From the NCBI GenBank assembly GCA_937907405.1, contig CALCIC010001079.1, forward strand, positions 1 to 8,811: a stretch of DNA of 8,811 nt, read 5' to 3'. The DNA comes from an uncultured Isosphaeraceae bacterium. GTDB taxonomy: Bacteria > Planctomycetota > Planctomycetia > Isosphaerales > Isosphaeraceae. The position numbers and the translations under genes were made by a program. Positions 1 through 6,431 of this stretch are shown piece by piece (positions within the stretch are counted from its first letter, which is position 1; every line of letters starts with the position of its first letter). Below the pieces are notes generated by a model. That model searched no databases. It saw only the letters and a program-made list of their open reading frames with translations, and was not told the origin of the DNA.

Positions 1-563
1 TCGGCCGCAACGTCGACTTCAAGAACACCATCATCATCATGACCACCAACGCCGGGGCCGAGGTCACCTCGACCACCAACGTCTTCGGCTTCGACCGGGG
101 CCGTGACGAGGCCGGCAGTTATGAAGAGATGAAGGAGCGCCTCAAGGTCGCCATCGAAAAGTACTTCCGGCCCGAGTTCCTCAATCGGCTCGACGACGTC
201 ATCGTGTTCCACTCGCTCAATCAAGTCGACCTCAAGAAGATCGTCGACATCGAGCTGTCCAAGATCCGCGGCCGCATGGCCGATCGCGGCCTGGCGCTGG
301 AACTGACCGACGCCGCCAAGGAGTTCATCATCTCCAAGGGCTACAACCCCGACTACGGCGCCCGGCCGCTCCGTCGCGCGATCGAAAACCTGATCGAGAA
401 CCCCATGTCCGAGGAGATCCTTCGGGGAACCTTCGCGGGCAAGAACCTCATCAAGGTCGACGTGCAGGGGGACGCCGAGACCAAGAAGCTCAAGTTCGAC
501 GCCGTCAACAAGGACGAGGCCAAGGGCCCCGAACTCGCGGCCGTCGGCGAGAGCGAAGCCTGA
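1..563 (+). CDS. clpC: ClpC-type AAA+ ATPase subunit of Clp protease, C-terminal part (5' end outside window)
   Basis: This is the last 186 codons of a Hsp100/Clp unfoldase, which in its family uses ATP to unfold proteins and feed them into the ClpP peptidase in the cytosol. The frame is open from the left edge (first whole codon at base 3) to TGA at 561-563. In order one sees the sensor-1 strand (IIIMTTNAG), a loop reading NVFGFDRG (bases 78-101), the signature FRPEFLNRLDDVIVF, and the D2 small domain with the sensor-2 motif GARPLRRAIENLIENP. The FGF loop sits where ClpC carries its ClpP-contacting VGF loop. ClpB lacks that loop, so I favour ClpC over ClpB. The last 25 or so residues are charged and unconserved. 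A strong terminator follows 35 bp later, so this is the end of its transcript. The ATPase Walker motifs and N-domain lie outside the window, so the ClpC/ClpB choice rests on the C-terminus alone. Confidence 0.9.
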   Translation, partial: GRNVDFKNTIIIMTTNAGAEVTSTTNVFGFDRGRDEAGSYEEMKERLKVAIEKYFRPEFLNRLDDVIVFHSLNQVDLKKIVDIELSKIRGRMADRGLALELTDAAKEFIISKGYNPDYGARPLRRAIENLIENPMSEEILRGTFAGKNLIKVDVQGDAETKKLKFDAVNKDEAKGPELAAVGESEA

Positions 564-598
564 CCCATCGAGCTCCGGCTCGCTCGACCGTGAATCCC

Positions 599-632
599 AA
601 GGAGGAGAGGCCCGCGCCTCTCCTCCTTTTTT
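599..632 (+). terminator. Rho-independent terminator downstream of clpC
   Basis: A perfect 12-bp stem (AAGGAGGAGAGG at 599-610 pairing with CCTCTCCTCCTT at 617-628) encloses a 6-nt loop. It runs into six T residues (627-632). This is the textbook form of an intrinsic terminator. It lies 35 bp after the clpC stop and 25 bp before the next gene, so it should separate clpC from the 658-1038 gene. Confidence 0.9.
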
Positions 633-657
633 CGTTTTCCAGTCGGGGTCGTCGACG

Positions 658-1038
658 ATGGAAGTCTTCGTCAACACGATGGGCGTGGTCGGCGCCTTCG
701 TCCTGGGCGTCATGGCGCTCACGCTCTACTTCAAGGCCCTCGGTTGGCTCGGCGGCCGGGTCGGCTGCAAGGACGAGGGGCCGCTGGGCGTGCGCGTCCG
801 CGGCGTGCTCGACGTCAAGACTCGGGTCAAGGTCCACATGGCGAACGGCACGGTCTTCGAGGAGGTCCGCCTCATGGGTCATCTGGCGTCGCGCAACGTC
901 GGCAAGGGAGGGGACTTCGTCCCCTACGGCCTGGGATCACTGTTCATCCTCGAGCACCCCGACGGCCGACGCACTCTGATTCGAGAGAAGGACGTCAAGA
1001 TGATCGAGGTCCCGGCCCAGCCGTCGAAAGGCACTTGA
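658..1038 (+). CDS. Small membrane-anchored hypothetical protein with beta-rich (possibly Sm/SH3-like) C-terminal domain
   Basis: This 126-residue protein belongs to no family I can name. Residues about 7-31 form one hydrophobic helix (from GVVGAFVLGVMALTLYF to the glycines of LGWLGG), with no cleavage site, so it is probably an N-terminal membrane anchor. Residues about 43-118 look beta-rich and soluble. They contain VRVRGVLDVKTRVKVHMANG, then VFEEVRLMG, then a Gly-rich stretch, then LFILEHPDGRRTLIREKDVKMIEV. The alternation of a VxVxxxNGTxFEEVxLxG strand pair and a terminal LIxxxDVxMIEV strand recalls the Sm1/Sm2 pattern of small SH3-like barrels. That is inference from pattern only. ATG 658 is the first start after the clpC terminator; no strong Shine-Dalgarno is visible. 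Its last 115 nt are overlapped by the convergent transporter frame. Confidence 0.75.
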   Translation: MEVFVNTMGVVGAFVLGVMALTLYFKALGWLGGRVGCKDEGPLGVRVRGVLDVKTRVKVHMANGTVFEEVRLMGHLASRNVGKGGDFVPYGLGSLFILEHPDGRRTLIREKDVKMIEVPAQPSKGT

Positions 1039-3728
1039 GCCGTCGCACCATTGGCCTTGATAGAGTTCCGACAATCGACGCGCAGGCCGGCGGCGGCCGG
1101 AGAAGAGGGACAGGCACAGACCGAGTACTGCCCGAGCCAGTCCCTGTTTCCAGCCTCGAAGGCGAGCGACGCAACGGGGACTGGCTCCGAGCGTACTCGC
1201 TTGGTGCCTGTCCCACTTCCGACGCGCCGTCGGCCCTGGCCGTCGCCGATGCGCCGCCCACCCCAATCCGGGTCGTAGAACTGGCCGAGGATCGAATCGA
1301 CGGCGTCGGCCTTCAGGCCCTTGGAGGCCGGGGTTTCGGCGAGGGCGGCCTCGGCCGGCTCGGGGGGCGACTCGACGGCGGTCGGCTTGAGCGAGCCGCG
1401 CAGGGCGACGTCCGCGTTCCAGATCCGGTCGAACAGGACGACGAACGCCGGGACCAGAATCGGCCGCACAAGGAACGTATCCAGCAGGATGCCCAGCCCC
1501 AGCGAGAAGCCCAGCTCGCGGAGCGAGGTCAGGGTGCCGGTGAGCATCGAGCCGAACGTACCGGCCATGATCAGCCCGCACGAGCTGATGATGCCGCCGG
1601 TGTGCGCGATCGCGCGGCGGGTCCCCTCGATCACGCCGTGCTTCTCTTCCTCCTCGATCACCCGGGCCATCAGCAGAATGTTGTAGTCCTCGCCGACGGC
1701 CACCAGGATCACGAACAGGAAGAAGCCCACCGTCCAGTCGAGCCCCCCCCAGGGCTCGGTGCTGTGGTGCAGGCCCTTGAAGACCAACTCGGTGACGCCC
1801 AGCGAGGCCAAATAGCCGAGGACGACGGTGAAGATCAGGTACAGGCAGGTCCCCGGCCTTCGGAGCAAGGCGACGAGGATGACGTAGACGCCGAAGGTGA
1901 CCAGGAAATACATCCGCCGCTGGTCGCCGGAGGTGACGCGCATCAGGTCGTTGACGGCCGACGTCGAGCCGGCCGTGCCGATCGCCGACGCGTGGTAAAG
2001 CGGCCCTCCCGGTCGGCTTGCGGCGTTCAGGGTCTGGTCGAGGCGGTCGAGCGAGTGCAGCGTCGGGGTCGAGAACGGGTCGGTCTTGAACACGACGTCG
2101 AACCGGGTGATGTGGTTCTTGTCGTTCGGATCGGTCGCATTGATGCTCACGTACCGACCGTCGACCGCCGCCCGCATGGCCCGCTCGGCCATCCGCTGGA
2201 ACAAGGACTTCTGATCGTCGGGGACCGGGGGCTTGCCGAGAGGCTGGCTCAGCGACCGGACCTCGGCGACCCCGGGGATCTCCAGCAGCCGCCGGGTGAC
2301 CTCGGCGACCTTCTCGCGGCCCTCGTCGGTTCGGAAGTCGATCCGGGGGTTCTCGACCAGCGCGGTGGTGGGGCTCAACTCGCCCACGGCGAAGTACCGG
2401 CGGATGACGCTCGCCCCCACGACGCTCGGCCGGTCGCGGTCTAGGTCGGCGAGCTGGCTGTAGCTCGCGGTCGTGTGGGCGCCGATGTACGCCAGCGGAG
2501 AGAGGACCAGCAGGCTGAGCACCAGGATCGGCGTCGGATGGCGGACCACCAGGCTCGCGACCCAGACCCAGAACCCGGTCATCGAGGCTTGCTCCAGGCT
2601 CTCGGCCTCCGGGTCGGCGCCGGGGGTGTGGTGGGGCGGCCGGAACGGCCAGAAGATCGCCCCCCCCAGCCACGAAAGCATGACCGGGGCCAGGGTGAGC
2701 GCGGCGAACAGCGCGATCGACAGGCTCAGGGCGATCGCCGGCCCGGTGTAGCGGATCTTGGCGAAGCTGGAGAAGTAGAGCATCCCCAGGCCGACGATGA
2801 CGGTCCCGGCGCTGGCCGCCAGCGCGCCGCCGACCTGGACGATCGCCTCGTTGAGGGCGTCCTTCCTGGTCCGGCCGCGAGCCAACTCCTCGCGGTATCG
2901 CGCGATCAGGAACAGGCAGTAATCGGTGCCGGCGCCGAAGAGGACGACGATGATGAACACCTTCGTGATGTTGATCACCTGGAACGACAGCCAGGGGACG
3001 TCGGTCAGCAAGGCGAGCGCCTTCATCGAGACCACGACCGAAAACGCGATGGTCATCAGCGGCACCATCGCCAGGAGCGGCGATCGATAAACGGCGAGCA
3101 GAATGACGACGACCAGGAGGATCGTCGTGAAGGTCGTGTTGTCGATGCTCTCCTTGGCCGCCGTATTCATGTCGTGGCCGACCACCGCCGAGCCCGTCAC
3201 CGACCGTCGTAGGCCGTCCGGCAGCGCGGGATGCTCGTCAAGGTACCCGAGGACCTGGTCGACGACGTGTCGGGTCTTCTGAGAAAGATAGGTGCTGTTG
3301 AGTGAGACGATCGTGAGCACGGCCTGGCCGGGGCCGTCGAGGGCCGAGCCGATCAGTCGGGGGCCGATCACGGGCGACCGGTGGGTGTCGAGCTTCTTGA
3401 CGCCGAGGCCGGGGTTGGCCTGGCTGTACTTGAAGAAGTCGGCGGCGTGCTGCTCGACGGCCGCGAGGTCGGCGGCCGTCAGCGGGCCGTTCGGGCGTTC
3501 GAAGACGAACACCAGTTGCGAACTTGCCGCGTCGCGCGGAAACCCACGCTCGAGAAGCTCCTGGCCGACCACGCTCGGGTAGTTGCGGGGGAAAAACCGG
3601 ACGTCGTCGTCCTTGGTCACTTCTTCCCACTTCGGTGCGTAAAGAAAGAGCAGCGTCGTTGCGCCCAGCCAGAAAATCAGGACGGCCCACGATTGACGCT
3701 GGACGAGGCGGGCGAGAAATGGAAACAT
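924..3728 (-). CDS. MMPL/RND-family transporter (lipid or hydrophobic-compound exporter); C-terminal tail doubtful
   Basis: This 934-residue inner-membrane protein has the MMPL plan. TM1 (about 13-30) is followed by a large extracytoplasmic porter loop (31-200), TM2-6 (202-354), TM7 (398-416), a second porter loop (417-605) and TM8-12 (605-766). Both TM4 and TM10 hold the Asp-Tyr pair (D269-Y270 in GAGTDYCLFL; D681-Y682 in VGEDYNILLM) that carries the proton relay in MmpL proteins, so it should be a proton-driven exporter. The substrate cannot be told. I chose ATG 3728 because TM1 follows at once; a GTG at 3809 would add 27 poorly biased codons. A good promoter lies upstream. Residues after about 826 do not look like the family: about 839-874 are encoded by a palindromic repeat, and the end overlaps the convergent gene. 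The true protein probably ended near residue 820-840, or the tail is a repeat-driven extension. Confidence 0.88.
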   Translation of the reverse strand: MFPFLARLVQRQSWAVLIFWLGATTLLFLYAPKWEEVTKDDDVRFFPRNYPSVVGQELLERGFPRDAASSQLVFVFERPNGPLTAADLAAVEQHAADFFKYSQANPGLGVKKLDTHRSPVIGPRLIGSALDGPGQAVLTIVSLNSTYLSQKTRHVVDQVLGYLDEHPALPDGLRRSVTGSAVVGHDMNTAAKESIDNTTFTTILLVVVILLAVYRSPLLAMVPLMTIAFSVVVSMKALALLTDVPWLSFQVINITKVFIIVVLFGAGTDYCLFLIARYREELARGRTRKDALNEAIVQVGGALAASAGTVIVGLGMLYFSSFAKIRYTGPAIALSLSIALFAALTLAPVMLSWLGGAIFWPFRPPHHTPGADPEAESLEQASMTGFWVWVASLVVRHPTPILVLSLLVLSPLAYIGAHTTASYSQLADLDRDRPSVVGASVIRRYFAVGELSPTTALVENPRIDFRTDEGREKVAEVTRRLLEIPGVAEVRSLSQPLGKPPVPDDQKSLFQRMAERAMRAAVDGRYVSINATDPNDKNHITRFDVVFKTDPFSTPTLHSLDRLDQTLNAASRPGGPLYHASAIGTAGSTSAVNDLMRVTSGDQRRMYFLVTFGVYVILVALLRRPGTCLYLIFTVVLGYLASLGVTELVFKGLHHSTEPWGGLDWTVGFFLFVILVAVGEDYNILLMARVIEEEEKHGVIEGTRRAIAHTGGIISSCGLIMAGTFGSMLTGTLTSLRELGFSLGLGILLDTFLVRPILVPAFVVLFDRIWNADVALRGSLKPTAVESPPEPAEAALAETPASKGLKADAVDSILGQFYDPDWGGRRIGDGQGRRRVGSGTGTKRVRSEPVPVASLAFEAGNRDWLGQYSVCACPSSPAAAGLRVDCRNSIKANGATAQVPFDGWAGTSIILTSFSRIRVRRPSGCSRMNSDPRP
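1107..1214. repeat. 108-bp palindromic element made of two hairpin units (REP/BIME-like)
   Basis: Two 38-nt units, 1107-1144 and 1177-1214, are inverted copies of each other, matching at 31 of 38 positions by hand count, around a 32-nt centre. Each unit begins and ends with near-complementary 11-mers (GGGACAGGCAC and GAGCCAGTCCC, 9 of 11 paired), so each can fold alone as well as with its partner. This doubled-hairpin architecture between convergent genes is that of REP/BIME elements mobilised by REP-associated tyrosine transposases. The family assignment is inference and no transposase is present here. The element is open in the transporter frame on the minus strand, where it would encode residues about 839-874. 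It may also act as a bidirectional terminator. Confidence 0.8.
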
Positions 3729-4072
3729 GGGCGGCCGGGTTTCCAGAAGGCGGCGGTCGAGAAAAAGATCGGCCCGAAACGCAACGCGAAGACGACGGAG
3801 GCCGGTCACAAGTCATCCAGACATAAGCTCTTTGGTGGAGTGATCCAGAGCATAGTCGATCATCCGGCCGGTGTCAAAGTGATTTGGGGCCTCGCGCCGG
3901 CGTCGCGTTTCAGGCGGGGCGAGCCCGGCGTTCCCGATTGCCGAACTTGGTTGAAATCGCCGTCGCCCCTTGGCCTGGAACTTGCCGGGGGGAGTATGAT
4001 GATCTAGTAGAAGTTAGGGTTGCGATCGAGACGGCTTACACGGTTTTTATTTGGTCTCCGAGGAAAACAGCA
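3729..4072. other. Divergent intergenic region between the transporter and the 4073 gene
   Basis: About 340 bp separate the transporter start from the rightward gene. Besides the minus-strand promoter it holds a short AT-richer stretch (about 3990-4070) with a plus-strand TATGAT (3995-4000). That hexamer matches 5 of 6 positions of the -10 consensus but lacks a recognisable -35 at proper spacing, so it is only a weak promoter candidate for the 4073 gene. Open frames across this stretch lack the third-position GC bias of the real genes and I do not call them. Confidence 0.5.
3849..3877 (-). promoter_or_regulatory. Sigma-70-type promoter for the MMPL transporter
   Basis: On the minus strand a perfect -35 hexamer TTGACA (3872-3877) is separated by exactly 17 bp from the -10-like hexamer TATGCT (3849-3854, 4 of 6 to consensus). 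Transcription would start near 3842. That leaves a leader of about 110 nt to ATG 3728, or about 30 nt to the alternative GTG 3809. No other gene on this strand is placed to use it. Confidence 0.6.
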
Positions 4073-4462
4073 TTGTCCGCTTCATTCATCCGCGAGTTCT
4101 CCCACCTGTGGACGGGCAGCCTGGCCCACTACCACGCTCATCGCAATGACGAGCATCTGAACGCGCTGTACGAAGACACTCTCCGCTACGTCGGTCTGCA
4201 TCTGGAAAACGATCTCTGCCGCTCGGAATACTGGTCGCGGGTCTCGCTTCGCCGCAGGTTGGCCGTCTTGCTCTTCCTGGTCGATCGTGGCGTCGTCGAG
4301 CGCTCGATCCGCAACGGCCGCCACATCTACTCGCCCCTGCCGCACGCCGAGGACTGGGTGTCGAAGCAGTCCGCGATGCGACCGTTCCTGAAGCCGACCC
4401 TGGAACTCGTCGCGGCCCTCCGCCACGAGCAATCGCGGCGGTCCCGGTCGCGCAAGGCCTGA
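4073..4462 (+). CDS. Hypothetical protein, possibly with a winged-helix-like segment
   Basis: I do not recognise this protein. From the TTG at 4073 it would be 129 residues, soluble, rich in His, Arg and aromatic residues, with a basic tail (HEQSRRSRSRKA). The chosen start has a Shine-Dalgarno AGGA at 4061-4064, 8 nt upstream. Codons before it turn AT-rich, while those after it are G/C-ended, so the longer open frame from ATG 3884 is unlikely. Residues about 55-95 (SLRRRLAVLLFLVDRGVVERS followed by IRNGRHIYSPLP) show a helix, a Gly-Val turn and a two-strand wing ending in Y-x-P, which recalls winged-helix DNA-binding proteins. That is a weak inference without family support. It stands alone: the transporter is divergent and a repeat follows downstream. 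Confidence 0.6.
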   Translation: MSASFIREFSHLWTGSLAHYHAHRNDEHLNALYEDTLRYVGLHLENDLCRSEYWSRVSLRRRLAVLLFLVDRGVVERSIRNGRHIYSPLPHAEDWVSKQSAMRPFLKPTLELVAALRHEQSRRSRSRKA

Positions 4463-4528
4463 CCGTGATCGCGGCGAGGGCGACGCTTTCATGAAGAGGC
4501 GCGACCATCGGCGAGACCTCAATCCGCC

Positions 4529-4626
4529 TGTCAGCCCGACGCGAAGCGAGGGTTCAAATACGCCTGGGCTGCGGCGGGCCCCGCGATTCTCCCTGGGCGA
4601 ACCCTCTCGCGCGCGTCGGGCTGACA
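4529..4626. repeat. 98-bp intergenic inverted repeat
   Basis: A perfect 15-nt inverted repeat (TGTCAGCCCGACGCG at 4529-4543 against 4612-4626) continues inward through a second paired block, GAGGGTTC at 4548-4555 against GAACCCTC at 4599-4606. The loop is 43 nt and GC-rich. The outer block with a following GCGAGGGTT resembles a palindromic repeat that I recall as frequent between planctomycete genes, though I cannot check that here. It lies 66 bp after the 4073-4462 gene and 45 bp before the next gene, so it could also end transcription of the former. Confidence 0.75.
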
Positions 4627-4671
4627 ATTCGAGGCTGTCCGGAAAGCCCCGAAGGGGAGGAGAGCTCGACG

Positions 4672-5529
4672 ATGGGCCTTGACGCCTCGGTCATGTGCGA
4701 TTGCCTGAAGAGACGGCTGACGTCCGAGCCGCCCGTGCCCCGCGAGTGGCTGGTCATCGACGATGAAGGGCAAATCGCGATCGCCCCGGAGCACGATTCG
4801 CCCGGGACCGGAGGAGACGTCTACCACTGGATGGAGGACTGCTGCGACCATCCGGGCATGCGATACGCTTCGGAGGGGATCGCGAATTGGACTGGGTATC
4901 GACTCTTCCAGCAGGCGATGGCCGAGGTCGGGTGGGAGAACTTCCCCGTCCTGCACCAGGAGTTGCCCGAGGTCAACGGAGGCCGGACGGAGGCGTCGGC
5001 GTCGGCCCTCGCCCTTGAGGAACTGGCCGCGTTTCGCAAGGTCGGGCGGATCGGCTCGAACACCTGGTTGGTGGACACGACCACCGGCGAGGTCAACAGG
5101 GAGAGTGTCGCCGCCTACGAAGGCGTCTTCATCATGTCGAGTTCGGGGCTCGAGGCGGGCTTCGACTCTGACGGGTTCTTCATCAGGACGAGCGAGGACG
5201 GTCTCGAACTCTTCAGGGCGATCCGGTTCCAGCAGACGTCCCTCGACCCCGACGCCGAACCTGACGAATCGGAGCAGGGTCGGTTCCTCTACGTCGACCT
5301 GGGATCGGGGCGTGAGTTCGAGTGCCGATTCGCCGTACCCGGGGCCATGATTCCCTGGCCGGACGGTCGAATGCAAGACGACCGAGGGCGACTCCGCACC
5401 CATTATCCGGCCAGGCTCCATGTGGAGGAGCGGTCGGTCTACTCATCACACTTCGAGTACATCCTCGGGCCTCTGGAGCGGATCTTCCGGGCGTCCGTCG
5501 AGATGGGCAACCCGGTGCGGTGGGAGTGA
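4672..5529 (+). CDS. Hypothetical protein with Cys/His-rich N-terminus (MGLDA-type)
   Basis: This 285-residue protein has no signal peptide or membrane segment, so it should be cytosolic. It opens MGLDASVMCDCLKR, an opening I associate with a widespread family of uncharacterised bacterial proteins, but I can give no function. C9, C11, H52, C57, C58 and H60 are grouped within the first 60 residues and could bind a metal (inference only). The middle has a helical stretch (about 105-125) with EALALEELAAFRK-like composition, then acidic beta-rich sequence ending in a segment on which several aromatic residues fall (SVYSSHFEYILGPLERIF). ATG 4672 is preceded by a GGGAGGAGAG Shine-Dalgarno about 9 nt upstream, which fixes the start. 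A minus-strand frame across the same DNA is a GC-driven shadow. Confidence 0.8.
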   Translation: MGLDASVMCDCLKRRLTSEPPVPREWLVIDDEGQIAIAPEHDSPGTGGDVYHWMEDCCDHPGMRYASEGIANWTGYRLFQQAMAEVGWENFPVLHQELPEVNGGRTEASASALALEELAAFRKVGRIGSNTWLVDTTTGEVNRESVAAYEGVFIMSSSGLEAGFDSDGFFIRTSEDGLELFRAIRFQQTSLDPDAEPDESEQGRFLYVDLGSGREFECRFAVPGAMIPWPDGRMQDDRGRLRTHYPARLHVEERSVYSSHFEYILGPLERIFRASVEMGNPVRWE

Positions 5530-5700
5530 GAGGTCTCAGGGACGTTTCATCGATCCTTGCGGCACCCCCCGGGGACGGTTACGATTCAACGCGGGCGTCG
5601 GGCGTGCCGTCCGAAGTCCACGCCGGATTTTCGCGATCTCCGGACGACCCCGGTAGGCGCCGGCGACCCATTCCTTCCCTGGGCTTGGAGCGTGACGTCC

Positions 5701-6417
5701 ATGCGCACCGTTATCGGTTCCCTAAGTCTCGGTCTCGTGTTCGCGCTCATGGTCGCGCTCGACGCCCACGCCGCCTCCCCGGCGGCCTCGACCACGACCA
5801 CGACCGCCGACCCCGCGCCGATCATCCTGTTCAACGGCAAGAACCTGGACGGGTGGTCGATCCACATCCGCCATGCGGACAAATCCGATCCGACGGCCGA
5901 CCCCAAGGGGATCTTCAAGGTCGAGGACGGCCTCATCCACGTTTCCGGCGAGGAGTTCGCCTGCCTGACGACCAACGAGGAGTACGCCGATTACAAGGTC
6001 TCTCTCGAATTCAAGTGGGGAGAGAAGCGTTGGCCGCCTCGGGAGAACGTCGTCCGTGATTCGGGAGTCCTGGTCCATGTCGTCGGGCCGATGAAGGTCT
6101 GGCCTCGAAGCATCGAGTGCCAGATCCAGGAGCACGATTGCGGCGATTTCTACCTTGTCGACGGCGCGACGATCGGCATCGACGGCAAGATTGAGAAGCG
6201 CTACAAGAAAAAAACCGAGGACGCCGAGAAGCCCCACGGCGAGTGGAACACCGTCGAGGTCGTCTGCGAGGGCGGCTCCGTCACGAACATCATCAACGGC
6301 AAGGTCGTCAACAAGGGGACCGACGCCAGCGTCCGCCGAGGCAAGATCGTGCTTCAGTCCGAAGGGGCCGAAATCTTCTTCCGCAACGTGGTCTTAACCC
6401 CCCTCAAGCGACCTTGA
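5701..6417 (+). CDS. Secreted DUF1080 (3-keto-disaccharide hydrolase-like) protein
   Basis: The 238-residue product has a classical signal peptide (MRTVIGSLSLGLVFALMVAL, then DAHA-A, cleavage near residue 24) and a Thr-rich linker (31-35). A single DUF1080 domain follows, the concanavalin-like fold of PF06439, some members of which hydrolyse 3-keto-glucosides. Family marks are LFNGKNLDGW (43-52), IFKVEDGLIHVSG (71-83), RDSGVLVHV (119-127), SIECQIQEHDCGDFYLV (137-153), the strand pair EWNTVEVVCEGG and VTNIINGKVVN (181-204), and the closing GKIVLQSEGAEIFFRNVVL (214-232). ATG 5701 is chosen because the signal peptide begins there, with GGAG 11 nt upstream; earlier in-frame starts would bury it. 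It is 14 bp upstream of a second secreted carbohydrate-type gene, probably cotranscribed. The exact substrate is unknown. Confidence 0.88.
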   Translation: MRTVIGSLSLGLVFALMVALDAHAASPAASTTTTTADPAPIILFNGKNLDGWSIHIRHADKSDPTADPKGIFKVEDGLIHVSGEEFACLTTNEEYADYKVSLEFKWGEKRWPPRENVVRDSGVLVHVVGPMKVWPRSIECQIQEHDCGDFYLVDGATIGIDGKIEKRYKKKTEDAEKPHGEWNTVEVVCEGGSVTNIINGKVVNKGTDASVRRGKIVLQSEGAEIFFRNVVLTPLKRP

Positions 6418-6431
6418 AGCGAGGGTCGGTC

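Noticed and set aside
599..610. AAGGAGGAGAGG as a strong Shine-Dalgarno site
   Set aside because: It is the left arm of the terminator stem and has no start codon at a usable distance; the next gene starts 47 nt later.
1107..1214. A CRISPR array or an insertion-sequence end
   Set aside because: There are only two units, in inverted orientation, with no regular spacers, and no transposase gene lies nearby.
744..2444. A 566-codon plus-strand open frame across the transporter gene
   Set aside because: It is antisense to the transporter, is low-complexity Arg/Asp/Gly-rich, and has no domain. It is a shadow caused by high third-position GC.
937..2673. A 578-codon minus-strand open frame within the transporter region
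   Set aside because: It is a shifted frame of the transporter, Arg/Pro/Gly-rich with no membrane segments. The transporter frame has the family motifs.
3884..4072. An upstream extension of the 4073 gene from ATG 3884
   Set aside because: The codons just upstream of 4073 (about 3995-4072) are AT-ended and unlike the rest, and the TTG at 4073 has a well-spaced Shine-Dalgarno.
4531..5421. A 296-codon minus-strand open frame opposite the 4672-5529 gene
   Set aside because: It has no start signal or recognisable domain and runs into the inverted repeat. The plus-strand frame has a good Shine-Dalgarno and protein-like composition.
5557..5700. An upstream start for the DUF1080 gene
   Set aside because: It would put 48 Arg/Pro-rich residues before a clear signal peptide that begins exactly at ATG 5701.
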